NCBI GenBank assembly: GCA_900230115.1 | Contig: LT907983.1 | Span: 1,178,001-1,242,000 of the forward strand | Reading direction: 5' to 3' | From: Spirosomataceae bacterium TFI 002 | GTDB lineage: Bacteria; Bacteroidota; Bacteroidia; Cytophagales; Spirosomataceae | Length of the DNA stretch: 64,000 nucleotides | Shown: piece by piece, positions 44,486 through 53,105 of the stretch | How the letters are laid out: every line of letters begins with the position of its first letter | How positions within the stretch are numbered: position 1 is the first letter of the stretch | Program-made: the position numbers and the translations under genes | The notes under the pieces: generated by a model | What the model was told of the DNA's origin: nothing | Database searches by the model: none | The model's input: the letters and a program-made list of their open reading frames with translations, nothing else

Positions 44486-45265
44486 TTAGTCAACGCAATA
44501 TTTACACAATGAAAAATCATTATTTTCAAATACTCCATATGAATAAAACCTAATCCAATCTCCGAGATTAATGTACCTCGCATTCATAGCTACCGGCAAA
44601 TCCAATTTAAAGTGTCTATGCCCAAATACATAAAAATCGTGATGCTCTTTGGCTTCAATTTCCTTACAATATAGAAAAAGTATTTCTTTTTCAGGGCTCT
44701 CATAGTTATAAACATCATTTTCTTTCAAATGTTTTTTCCAGCTATGACTAGCCCACTTATAACCAAGAAATTGACCTAGATTTGCGTGCAAAACACGACC
44801 AAAAAGAAAACGACAAAAACTGCTCTCAAAAATCACTTTTAGGTATTTGTAAGCATAGTCTCCTGGCCCTAATCCGTCGCCATGACCTATTAAGAATTTC
44901 TTCCCATTTATCAGATATTGTTTGGGTTCACGATACACCTCTGCACCTATTTCAACTTCTAAATAATCACGCATCCACATATCGTGGTTTCCAGTGAAAA
45001 CTATCACACGAATACCTTTATCTGTTAAGGACGCAAGTTTACCGAAAAAGCGAACATAGCCCTTAGGAACAACTCTATTGTACTCAAACCAAAAATCGAA
45101 CAAGTCTCCACATAGAAATATGGTATCAGCGTCATGTTCTATGGAGTCTAGCCAAGAAATGATCTTTTTTTCACGTATCAAACTACCCGCATGATCAGGT
45201 GCACCCAAGTGAAAATCAGAGGCGAAATACACTTTCTTGCCAGGCTTTAATTCTATTTTTGTCAA
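44486..45265 (-). CDS. lpxH: UDP-2,3-diacylglucosamine diphosphatase-type metallophosphoesterase
   Basis: A 259-residue calcineurin-like phosphatase of the LpxH family, which makes lipid X in lipid A synthesis at the inner membrane. The metal motifs are visible: ASDFHLGAPD, LCGDLFDFWFEYN, FTGNHDMWMRDY, IGHGDGLGPGD, and GHRHFKL. The length fits. The LpxH role is inferred from the family; in Bacteroidota this gene is the usual LpxH. It is divergent from the CheY-like receiver gene. Confidence 0.87.
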   Translation of the reverse strand: MTKIELKPGKKVYFASDFHLGAPDHAGSLIREKKIISWLDSIEHDADTIFLCGDLFDFWFEYNRVVPKGYVRFFGKLASLTDKGIRVIVFTGNHDMWMRDYLEVEIGAEVYREPKQYLINGKKFLIGHGDGLGPGDYAYKYLKVIFESSFCRFLFGRVLHANLGQFLGYKWASHSWKKHLKENDVYNYESPEKEILFLYCKEIEAKEHHDFYVFGHRHFKLDLPVAMNARYINLGDWIRFYSYGVFENNDFSLCKYCVD

Positions 45266-45468
45266 ATGCGTAAACTCTCTTTGTTTTGAGAGGGCAATTT
45301 ACCACCTTTATTCAAAAGCAGTAATAAAAGTGTATTCTTTCAGTTAAGAATGGGATTTTAGGCTTTCAAAATTGTATTTCTGATAAAAAAGCATAAATAG
45401 TAGTAGGTAGATATTGACTATACTTTATCAATTGATATATTTACCTTTTTAAAAGAACAAACACCCAT

Positions 45469-45846
45469 ATGGCATCCTCCAAAAAAGTACTTATCGCTGA
45501 AGACAGCTCTGTTATCCAAAATCTAGCAAAAAAAATATTAGAGTTTCAAAACTTCAATATTACAGCTGTTAAAAATGGTGAGCAAGTTGTTCAATTGCTA
45601 AATAAAGAAGATTTTGACATCATTCTTTTGGACATCAACATGCCCGTAATGGACGGTATAGAATGTGCAAAAGCAATTCGTGCAATGGATGACAAAACAA
45701 AGTCTGAAGTTCCAGTTGTAGCGATCACAGGAAATGCTCGCAACATGAGCGAAGAAGAATACAAAGAAGTAGGCTTTAACGAAGTATTGATGAAACCACT
45801 CAATTTCGATAGGCTAGTAATGGTTGTAAAAAGTCTTACAGAATAA
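45469..45846 (+). CDS. Stand-alone CheY-like receiver protein
   Basis: A 125-residue receiver domain with the full active site: acidic pair in LIAEDSSVIQNL, phospho-acceptor Asp in IILLDINMPVMDG near residue 57, Thr in VAITGNA and the Lys in MKPLNFDRLV near 110. It has no output domain, so it acts by protein contact or phosphotransfer. It is 8 bases upstream of the PhnP-like gene, starting a three-gene run. Confidence 0.93.
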   Translation: MASSKKVLIAEDSSVIQNLAKKILEFQNFNITAVKNGEQVVQLLNKEDFDIILLDINMPVMDGIECAKAIRAMDDKTKSEVPVVAITGNARNMSEEEYKEVGFNEVLMKPLNFDRLVMVVKSLTE

Positions 45847-45854
45847 CTCGAAAA

Positions 45855-46619
45855 ATGGAAATTACAGTAATGGGTACAGGCACGTCGGGTGGTGTGCCAG
45901 TACTTACTTGTGACTGTAATGTTTGTCTTTCTCAAAATCCCAAAGACAATAGACTTAGGGTGTCCGCCCTTATCCAAATAGATGGTAAGAATATTGTCAT
46001 TGACTCTGGTCCAGATTTTCGTCAGCAGATCTTAGCTACCAAAATCAAAGACCTTGATGCTCTTATTTTCACACATGAGCACAAAGATCACACAGCTGGT
46101 CTAGATGATATTCGACCTTTTAACTATCTACGGCATAAGGATTTCATACCTATCTATGCTCGGGATACTGTACTAGCTCAACTCAAGCAAGAATTTCACT
46201 ACGCATTTGACGAAAATGCCTATCCTGGAGTTCCTCGGCTAAAAACTGTAGCAATTTCAAATAAAAGTTTTGAAGTTTTAGGCATAAAAATCACTCCTAT
46301 AGAAGTGATGCATTACAAACTTCCTGTCTTTGGGTATAGGATTAAAGACTTCACGTATATTACTGACGCCAACTATATATCGGCAGAAGAAATTGAAAAA
46401 ATAAAAGGGACTAAAGTACTGGTTATGAATGCCCTGCAACAAAGGCCACATATCAGCCACTACACCCTTGAAGAAGCCATTGAAGTCGCAAGAGAAATAG
46501 GAGCCGAGAACACATACTTTACCCACATTAGCCACAACATGGGATTGCACGATGAGGTCTCTCGCACCCTTCCCGAAGGTATGCACTTGGCATACGATGG
46601 TTTAAGAATCTCACTATAG
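45855..46619 (+). CDS. MBL-fold metallohydrolase, PhnP-like
   Basis: A 254-residue metallo-beta-lactamase-fold enzyme. Motifs include MGTGTSGGVPVLTCDCNVC (a C-x-C-x2-C zinc element typical of PhnP-type phosphodiesterases), the metal motif FTHEHKDHTAGLDD near residue 73 and THISHNMG with the late His. PhnP family enzymes hydrolyse cyclic phosphodiesters or related bonds. The substrate is unknown, and no phn genes are near. It is between a receiver protein and a FAN1-like nuclease, 8 and 19 bases apart, so it probably belongs to that operon. Confidence 0.9.
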   Translation: MEITVMGTGTSGGVPVLTCDCNVCLSQNPKDNRLRVSALIQIDGKNIVIDSGPDFRQQILATKIKDLDALIFTHEHKDHTAGLDDIRPFNYLRHKDFIPIYARDTVLAQLKQEFHYAFDENAYPGVPRLKTVAISNKSFEVLGIKITPIEVMHYKLPVFGYRIKDFTYITDANYISAEEIEKIKGTKVLVMNALQQRPHISHYTLEEAIEVAREIGAENTYFTHISHNMGLHDEVSRTLPEGMHLAYDGLRISL

Positions 46620-46638
46620 TTTAGTAAATTTCAGCTCG

Positions 46639-48297
46639 ATGGAGTCTGAAGAGAAAATAATATTACCGCCAAAATACTATTTGGAGTATTTCACCTACCT
46701 ACTTGACTTTGTTGAGAAGCGATATAAACACATCTTAGAAGAAAAAGAATGGCGTTTTTTACGAAAGTATTATGCTCTGAGCGAAGATGAACAATGCCTA
46801 TTTATTCGACTTATTAATAGAAGAGGCTTATATTTTGAAGAGTCAAAAATAAAGTATGAAGAGATTTCAGAAATCCCTGTACAAATAGAAAAGCTTTTCA
46901 AAAAAGGCTTTTTCAAAAAACCTAGCCCTACTATAAAACAAGAAAAAGAACTTATCCTCACCAAGCTTAATAAGCAACAACTTTATCCTTTCGCAGCTGA
47001 ATTATTACCCAAAAGTGTAAAAAAAGGCGAATTGATTAATAGCTTTTTGGAGCAAAAAGAGCTATGGGACAAATTAAGCAAGTCTGAAATCTTCAACGAT
47101 TTAATTGAAGTGGACTTTCAATATGAAGTTACCTTTCTCAAGTTTCTTTTCTTTGGAAATAGGTACATGGATATGACCGAGTTTGTGGTGAGAGACTTAG
47201 GACATTTGCAGTATTATCATCACGATGATGACAAACTCGTTGCACAATTTGACGATAGAAAAGATGCCGAAGACAAGTGGCTATTAACCGACCAAAGAGA
47301 GCTATTTCTTCAATTCAAAAAGGAGCTTACACCACTTGAAATTTACGATTGGTTTCAAACATTCCTCGACAATAACAAGAACCTGAGCAAAACAGCAAAA
47401 CCATCTCTTGATAGACTCACGTTGTCGGTGGGTCAACACTTGGAACGGAATAAGTGCTATGAACAAGCAATAGCAATTTTTAAAACAACCAATGCACTGC
47501 CAAGTAGAGAACGCCAAGTGCGATGCCTTCACAAAATGAAGCTCATAGATGAGGCCATCGCTCTATGCGAAGAAATGCAAGCAACAAGTTCACTCGCCGA
47601 TGAAGTACTTTTTGCCAAGGACTTTGTAGACAGAATATTGACCAAAACCCGAAAGAACAAGAAACTTACAACAGCAAAACTTCATGAAGCAGATCAAATA
47701 ACGATTTCGAATATTTACCGCGGACAGGTAGAAATGGGTACCATCGATTACTATCTTGAGCAAGGCAAAAATGCGGTCTTCTCCGAAAATCACTTGTGGC
47801 GAAGCATTTTTGGTTTGGTTTTTTGGGAGCTCATTTTTGATCCAGACTTAGTTGCTTTTCATCACCCTTTTCAGCGAAGACCAAGCGACCTTCATCTTCC
47901 CGATTTTTATGAAAAGCGGTCTGATAAAATTATTGAACATTTAGATTCTTTTGATTCGCTAGAAAGCATACTTACCTATATGGGTGCTATGTACGACTTG
48001 CATGAAGGTAAAGCAAACCCATTTGTGTTTTGGTTACCTGATAACTGGGACCTTGCTAGAATAATTGTAGAAAAGATTCCTTTGGAAACCATGAAAGAAA
48101 TCCTCCATTACATTTCAAAAGACCTAAGTGAGCATTCAAGAGGCTTTCCTGACCTATTTGTGTGGGATGATGACTCTTATGAATTTGTAGAAGTAAAGTC
48201 CCCAACTGATAATTTATCAAACAGACAGTTGCACTGGTTGCACTTTTTTGAAGAGAACAATGTCAATGCAAAGGTTTTAAGAGTTTTTTTTGATTAA
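46639..48297 (+). CDS. FAN1-like VRR-NUC structure-specific nuclease
   Basis: A 552-residue protein matching bacterial homologues of Fanconi-associated nuclease 1, which cleaves 5' flaps and resolves interstrand crosslinks. The C-terminal VRR-NUC domain holds the PD-(D/E)xK residues D505, E518 and K520 in RGFPDLFVW and EFVEVKSP, and QLHWLHFF follows, as in FAN1. Just before it, WRSIFGLVFWELIFDPDL corresponds to the FAN1 segment with its catalytic Glu. The N-terminal 400 residues (SAP-like or TPR-like helices) are variable. It follows the MBL gene by 19 bases. In FAN1 homologues no UBZ finger is expected in bacteria. Confidence 0.86.
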   Translation: MESEEKIILPPKYYLEYFTYLLDFVEKRYKHILEEKEWRFLRKYYALSEDEQCLFIRLINRRGLYFEESKIKYEEISEIPVQIEKLFKKGFFKKPSPTIKQEKELILTKLNKQQLYPFAAELLPKSVKKGELINSFLEQKELWDKLSKSEIFNDLIEVDFQYEVTFLKFLFFGNRYMDMTEFVVRDLGHLQYYHHDDDKLVAQFDDRKDAEDKWLLTDQRELFLQFKKELTPLEIYDWFQTFLDNNKNLSKTAKPSLDRLTLSVGQHLERNKCYEQAIAIFKTTNALPSRERQVRCLHKMKLIDEAIALCEEMQATSSLADEVLFAKDFVDRILTKTRKNKKLTTAKLHEADQITISNIYRGQVEMGTIDYYLEQGKNAVFSENHLWRSIFGLVFWELIFDPDLVAFHHPFQRRPSDLHLPDFYEKRSDKIIEHLDSFDSLESILTYMGAMYDLHEGKANPFVFWLPDNWDLARIIVEKIPLETMKEILHYISKDLSEHSRGFPDLFVWDDDSYEFVEVKSPTDNLSNRQLHWLHFFEENNVNAKVLRVFFD

Positions 48298-48411
48298 CAG
48301 CCCATTAACAGGCAGGAATGCTTTTTATTCCACTTTTTCTAGTAAATTTACTTTCGGAAAACCAACAGTTAGTTACTCTCCAGTAAATACCATAACCATT
48401 CAATTTAAATA

Positions 48412-48732
48412 ATGAAAAAAGCACTTTTGACTTTGTCTTTGATAGCAGCGGTTTCATTTGCATCCACTGCACAGACTTCTATTCCACCAAAAATTCAGAA
48501 ATTACTTCAGAAAAACACTTGTTTAGCTTGCCATAACCCAGACAAAAAACTGGTAGGTCCTGCTTACAAGGATGTTATGAAGGAGAAAAAATATAAAGCA
48601 AGCGAAATTGTCGCATTGATTTACAAGCCAAATCCAAAGAACTGGCCTGGTTACCCACCAATGATGGCAATGCCACAGGTTCCTAAAGCTGAGGCTGAAG
48701 AAATTGCAAAGTGGATAACCACTTTAAAATAA
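48412..48732 (+). CDS. Class I cytochrome c, small periplasmic
   Basis: A 106-residue protein with a signal peptide (LTLSLIAAVSFASTAQ). The heme-binding CLACH motif lies near residue 38, and the axial methionine is likely in MMAMPQVPK near the end. The sequence KLVGPAYKDV and AEEIAKWITTL fit small cytochromes c-551/c-552, electron carriers in the periplasm. A terminator follows. Its partner enzymes cannot be read from the neighbours. Confidence 0.92.
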   Translation: MKKALLTLSLIAAVSFASTAQTSIPPKIQKLLQKNTCLACHNPDKKLVGPAYKDVMKEKKYKASEIVALIYKPNPKNWPGYPPMMAMPQVPKAEAEEIAKWITTLK

Positions 48733-48752
48733 ATAATTGCACATAGTACCAC

Positions 48753-48788
48753 AAAAACACCCTCTAGTAATAGAAGGTGTTTTTTTTA
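48753..48788 (+). terminator. Terminator after the cytochrome c gene
   Basis: The stem AAAAACACC / GGTGTTTTT with an inner TCTA / TAGA helix around a GTAA loop, and one C-A mismatch, is followed by a run of T. Confidence 0.87.
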
Positions 48789-48856
48789 TGTCTTATTCGA
48801 AAGGAAGTTTAAGCCTAAGTGTGAGAATTCGTTAAGCCTGAAACTTTACTCTAGTG

Positions 48857-49819
48857 CTATACTATTTCTTCATGCTCGGTACTGATATGTATCAAAGCAT
48901 CTCCTTGGTTCACAATGGGAGAATGACTTGAACCAATAACAAATCCAGTATGTGTGGTTTTTACATTTTTCTCAAAGTCTCCATATGGATCTGAAATACT
49001 ACCAAAAACCTCTCCCTTCAATACTTTTTGACCTATACTAACTCTTCTTCGGTACATACCAGAGAGGTTAGCCCTTATCCACGTTGATTTTTTGATCAAA
49101 AACTGTGGCTCATTAGGTATGTTCATTTCTGATAACTCTTGAGTAAAGTCTCTCATTCCCAAATGTTGAATAACCTGCAAAGTACCCTTAATAGCTCTTT
49201 TGGTTACATTTTTATCCAAATGGATATTTTTCCCACCTTCAAAAAGAAGTACTTTCTTACCTAACCTACTTGCTGCTTCTCTAAAAGACTTGTCCCGCAA
49301 AGGTGAATCTAAAATAAACTTAGAACCAAACGCTGTAGCAAGCTCCAAGCACTCAGGAATAGTACCATCGATCCTTATCTGAGAATAGTTAAACCTATTA
49401 CCACCACCAGTGTGAAAGTCGATGCAATAATCAATGTGAGGTACAATTTCCTTAATGATACTATTGGCAAACCTTGCAGCCAATGAGCCTTTCTCCGATC
49501 CCGGAAAAACCCTATTGAGGTCTCTACCATCTGGAAACTTACGTTCTTGATTTAGAAAACCAAAAACATTAACCACAGGGATACAAATGATTGTACCCCT
49601 TGTTGGTTTGTTAAACTTCTTTTGAATGATCTGACGTACAATTTCTACTCCATTAACCTCATCTCCGTGTATTCCCGCCATAAGTAATAGCGTAGGTCCC
49701 GGAGTTTTTGATCTTTGAATTATGATGGGGACATCTAAACTTGTACGTGTATGAAGTTTGGCAATGTCAAGACTTAATACTGTCTTTCCTATCCCAATTT
49801 CTGTTCCTAAAATGACCAT
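48857..49819 (-). CDS. Succinylglutamate desuccinylase/aspartoacylase-family zinc hydrolase
   Basis: A 320-residue M14-like zinc carboxypeptidase of the AstE/AspA family. The zinc ligands are seen as MAGIHGDEVNG (H51, E54) and H136 in CIDFHTGGG. The substrate Arg is in DGRDLNR near residue 100, and the catalytic Glu is E194 in LLFEGGKN. A C-terminal lipoyl-like beta barrel is suggested by residues 250-320 (GMYRRRVSIGQKVLKGE). The start is 2 bases after the rimK stop, so the two are one unit. It may remove acyl or Glu groups added by RimK, an inference. The substrate is not known. Confidence 0.88.
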   Translation of the reverse strand: MVILGTEIGIGKTVLSLDIAKLHTRTSLDVPIIIQRSKTPGPTLLLMAGIHGDEVNGVEIVRQIIQKKFNKPTRGTIICIPVVNVFGFLNQERKFPDGRDLNRVFPGSEKGSLAARFANSIIKEIVPHIDYCIDFHTGGGNRFNYSQIRIDGTIPECLELATAFGSKFILDSPLRDKSFREAASRLGKKVLLFEGGKNIHLDKNVTKRAIKGTLQVIQHLGMRDFTQELSEMNIPNEPQFLIKKSTWIRANLSGMYRRRVSIGQKVLKGEVFGSISDPYGDFEKNVKTTHTGFVIGSSHSPIVNQGDALIHISTEHEEIV

Positions 49820-49821
49820 GA

Positions 49822-50697
49822 TTAATCAACATTCCTTTCGATATACCTCAGAATCGCTTTTGCAATGTTCTTACCTGTGGCACCCTCTATTCCTTCTAGA
49901 CCTGGAGATGAATTCACTTCCATAATCTTAGGACCTGTAGAAGATTGTAACATATCTACACCTGCAATTCCTAAGCCTAATACTCTAGCAGCTTTGAGTG
50001 CAGCATTTTCTTCTTCTTCGCTAAGTTCTACAATAGATGCAGAACCTCCTCGGTGTAGGTTTGACCTAAATTCCCCTTCCTTACCCTGACGTTTCATTGC
50101 ACCTACTACAACTCCATCAACTACAAATGCTCTCACATCTGCTCCGCCAGCTTCCTTTATAAATTCTTGCACAATAACACGTGCATTAAGTCCGTGAAAT
50201 GCCTCTAAAACTGATTCAGCAGCACCTTTTGTTTCTGCCAATACAACTCCAATACCCTGTGTTCCTTCCAAAAGTTTAATAACACAAGGAGCTCCACCTA
50301 CTTGGTCAATAATTTGACTTGAGGTTTTAGAGTCATTCGTAAAAACGGTTTTTGGCAGGCCTAACCCTGCTCTTGATAATATTTGAAGTGATCTCAATTT
50401 GTCTCTACTTCTTACCAAAGCTTGAGATTCTATTGTGGTAAATACTTTCATCATTTCAAATTGACGCACCACAGCTGTACCATAAAAGGTAACAGATGCA
50501 CCTATTCTAGGTATAACAGCGTCAACACCTTCAATCAATTCTCCTTTGTAGAATAAGCTTGGTTTTTTCTTTTCAATAACAATATCACACTTTAGATGAT
50601 CCAACACTAACATTTCATGGCCTCGTGACTTTCCTTCTTCCACCAATCTGTTAGTAGAATAAAGTTTGGGATTACGAGACAGTATTACAATTTTCAT
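49822..50697 (-). CDS. rimK: RimK-type ATP-grasp alpha-L-glutamate ligase
   Basis: A 291-residue ATP-grasp enzyme which in E. coli adds glutamate residues to the C-terminus of ribosomal protein S6. Visible are [19 protein letters not shown] (ATP loop), [19 protein letters not shown] and [21 protein letters not shown] (metal-binding Asn and Glu). The length fits RimK. It is coupled to the aspartoacylase-like gene by a 2-base gap. The two may act on the same peptide tail. In other bacteria rimK is found near such a hydrolase or a protease, as part of a reversible modification. Confidence 0.93.
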   Translation of the reverse strand: MKIVILSRNPKLYSTNRLVEEGKSRGHEMLVLDHLKCDIVIEKKKPSLFYKGELIEGVDAVIPRIGASVTFYGTAVVRQFEMMKVFTTIESQALVRSRDKLRSLQILSRAGLGLPKTVFTNDSKTSSQIIDQVGGAPCVIKLLEGTQGIGVVLAETKGAAESVLEAFHGLNARVIVQEFIKEAGGADVRAFVVDGVVVGAMKRQGKEGEFRSNLHRGGSASIVELSEEEENAALKAARVLGLGIAGVDMLQSSTGPKIMEVNSSPGLEGIEGATGKNIAKAILRYIERNVD

Positions 50698-50886
50698 TTA
50701 TTTGGTTTTTTGAATTTGGGCGAAAAGTAGGAAATTATAAATCGAAAGAACTATTTAAACCAATAAATTAAATTTGACTACCCATAAGTCCCCCATTATC
50801 CACTAAGTTGGTCTAAAAAAATGACGTTTATGCACTTAAATTTAAGCAAATACCATCATCTTTGCTGCTTAATTTAAACTCAAAAA

Positions 50887-52413
50887 ATGGAATCTGGGAT
50901 TGAAAATATTGAATTAAAGTACTTAACTATAGATGATTATCAAGAGCTTAAGGATGCAATGATTACTGCATACTCAAACATGCCCAATTCTTATTGGACT
51001 GAGGAGCAAATATCCACCTTGATAAAGAAGTTTCCCGAAGGTCAAATTTTAGTAAAAGTTGATGGGAAAATAGCTGGTTGTGCATTGGCCATCATCATTG
51101 ATTCTAAGAAATTCGAAGGTCAACATACCTACAGAGAAGTTACAGGAAATCATACTTTCAGTACGCATACCAAATACGGAGACATGTTATATGGTATAGA
51201 TGTATTTGTACAACCTGATTTTAGAGGAATGAGACTTGGTCGTAGACTTTATGACTATCGAAAAGAGTTGTGCGAAAAGTTAAACCTCAAAGGAATCCTA
51301 TTTGGCGGAAGAATACCAAATTACCATAAATACGCTGATACCTTAAGTCCAAAAGACTACATAGAGAAGGTAAAAACTAAAGAAATCCATGATCCTGTCT
51401 TTAACTTTCAGGTGTCAAATGATTTTCGCCCAGTAAAAATCCTAAAAGGCTACCTAGCGGGAGATAAAGCATCTAACGAATACGCGGTAATGCTTCGCTG
51501 GGATAATGTGTGGTACGAAAAACCTAACAAGAAGGCTTATACCATAAAAACTGTTGTTCGCTTAGGTATCATTCAATGGCAAATGAGACCTTACAAAAAC
51601 ATTGAAGAGTTATTGACCCAAGTAGAATACTTTGTAGATGCATTGAGTGGCTATAAAAGCGATTTCGCCTTGTTCCCCGAGTTTTTCAATGCTCCGCTAA
51701 TGGCCGAGTTCAATCACTTAAATGAGGCTGAAGCAATTAGAAAACTTGCCGAGTTTACACCAATCATCAAAGCAGAATTTGCCAAGCTCGCTATTTCGTA
51801 CAACATCAACATTATTACCGGTAGCATGCCTGAGGTTGTTGATGGTGTACTTTATAATATTGGATACCTGTGCAAGAGAGATGGCGGAATGGATAGATAC
51901 GAAAAGCTACATGTGACTCCTGACGAAGCCAAAGTATGGGCAATGCAAGGTGGAAGCAAACTACAGACTTTCGATACTGATTGTGGTAAAATTGGTGTAT
52001 TGATCTGTTACGATTCTGAATTTCCAGAATTATCAAGATTACTTGCAGAAGAAGGTATGGACATCTTATTTGTTCCTTTCCTAACTGACACGCAAAATGG
52101 CTATAATAGAGTGAGACACTGTGCACAAGCCCGAGCCATTGAGAACGAATGTTATGTCGCCATAGCTGGTAGTGTTGGTAATTTGCCAAATGTACACAAC
52201 ATGGATATCCAATATGCTCAATCAATGGTGTTTACACCTTGTGATTTCCAATTCCCAACAAATGGTATTAAAGCGGAAGCAACTCCCAATACCGAGATGA
52301 TCTTGATCGCTGATGTGGATATTGATCAACTTACGGAATTGCACAATTATGGAAGTGTTAAAAACCTGAAAGACAGAAGAAAAGATGTTTTTGAACTAAG
52401 AAAAATATCATAA
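50887..52413 (+). CDS. GNAT acetyltransferase fused to nitrilase-family hydrolase
   Basis: A 508-residue two-domain enzyme. Residues 1-190 form a GNAT acyltransferase with the acetyl-CoA motif VQPDFRGMRLGRRL near 108-121. Residues 220-508 form a carbon-nitrogen hydrolase with the Glu-Lys-Cys triad E265 (LFPEFF), K340 (YEKLHVTPDE) and C374 (VLICYDSEFPE). This fused family exists in many bacteria, and its substrate is unknown. The two halves together suggest acyl transfer and amide hydrolysis on one small molecule. The upstream region has a TAAATTTG -7 box near 50769, with a leader of about 100 bases. The OmpR gene starts 14 bases downstream. Confidence 0.92.
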   Translation: MESGIENIELKYLTIDDYQELKDAMITAYSNMPNSYWTEEQISTLIKKFPEGQILVKVDGKIAGCALAIIIDSKKFEGQHTYREVTGNHTFSTHTKYGDMLYGIDVFVQPDFRGMRLGRRLYDYRKELCEKLNLKGILFGGRIPNYHKYADTLSPKDYIEKVKTKEIHDPVFNFQVSNDFRPVKILKGYLAGDKASNEYAVMLRWDNVWYEKPNKKAYTIKTVVRLGIIQWQMRPYKNIEELLTQVEYFVDALSGYKSDFALFPEFFNAPLMAEFNHLNEAEAIRKLAEFTPIIKAEFAKLAISYNINIITGSMPEVVDGVLYNIGYLCKRDGGMDRYEKLHVTPDEAKVWAMQGGSKLQTFDTDCGKIGVLICYDSEFPELSRLLAEEGMDILFVPFLTDTQNGYNRVRHCAQARAIENECYVAIAGSVGNLPNVHNMDIQYAQSMVFTPCDFQFPTNGIKAEATPNTEMILIADVDIDQLTELHNYGSVKNLKDRRKDVFELRKIS

Positions 52414-52427
52414 AGTAGTTGACAATC

Positions 52428-53105
52428 ATGAAAGTTCTTTTGCTCGAGGATGATGCCACTCTTTCTAAGGAAATTACAAGTTTCCTGAACGCTAAAGGAC
52501 TGGATTGCAGTCATGTATACGACGGAGAATTGTTTCTAAAACAATCTAAAAGAGAAAGTTACGACGCCTTCTTGTTAGATATAAATGTTCCTCGCATCAA
52601 TGGCTTGGAAGTATGCAGAACCATAAGGGAGGTAGATAAGTCTACCCCCATTCTCATGCTCACGGCTTTTGGAGAAATAGACGACAAAGTTGAAGCTTTT
52701 GACTTTGGTGCTGATGACTATCTTGTAAAACCCTTCCACCTAGAAGAACTCTACATAAGAATTCAAGCTTTATTACGAAGAAAAAATAGCCCTCAGCAGT
52801 CTTCTACTATTATTGAAATTGATAATCTCAAAATCTACGTTGAAGATAAGATTGTTAAAAGAAATGAAGAAGAAGTGATATTAACTCCCAAAGAGTTCAA
52901 GTTGCTTCTGATCCTGGCTAATGCTAAAGGCAGGATTCTCTCCAAACAACAAATCGCAGACGACCTTTGGGATTACCATATAGAGACTAACCAAAATACA
53001 ATAGAGGTGTATATCAACTTTTTGCGAAACAAAATCGACAAAAATCACCCTATTAAACTCATCCATACTAAAATTGGATATGGATATTTCCTTAAAGCGG
53101 AATGA
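52428..53105 (+). CDS. OmpR-family response regulator
   Basis: A 225-residue regulator with a receiver domain (MKVLLLEDDATLSKEI, phospho-acceptor Asp in FLLDINVPRING near 50, Lys in LVKPFHLEEL near 98) and a winged-helix DNA-binding domain (LTPKEFKLLLILANAKGRILSKQQI, IHTKIGYGYFLK). The ATG at 52428 is preferred to the TTG at 52419. It overlaps the start of the histidine kinase gene as ATGA. It is most likely the regulator of the metal-efflux operon that follows; the direct repeats at 54470-54487 are its candidate site. Confidence 0.95.
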   Translation: MKVLLLEDDATLSKEITSFLNAKGLDCSHVYDGELFLKQSKRESYDAFLLDINVPRINGLEVCRTIREVDKSTPILMLTAFGEIDDKVEAFDFGADDYLVKPFHLEELYIRIQALLRRKNSPQQSSTIIEIDNLKIYVEDKIVKRNEEEVILTPKEFKLLLILANAKGRILSKQQIADDLWDYHIETNQNTIEVYINFLRNKIDKNHPIKLIHTKIGYGYFLKAE

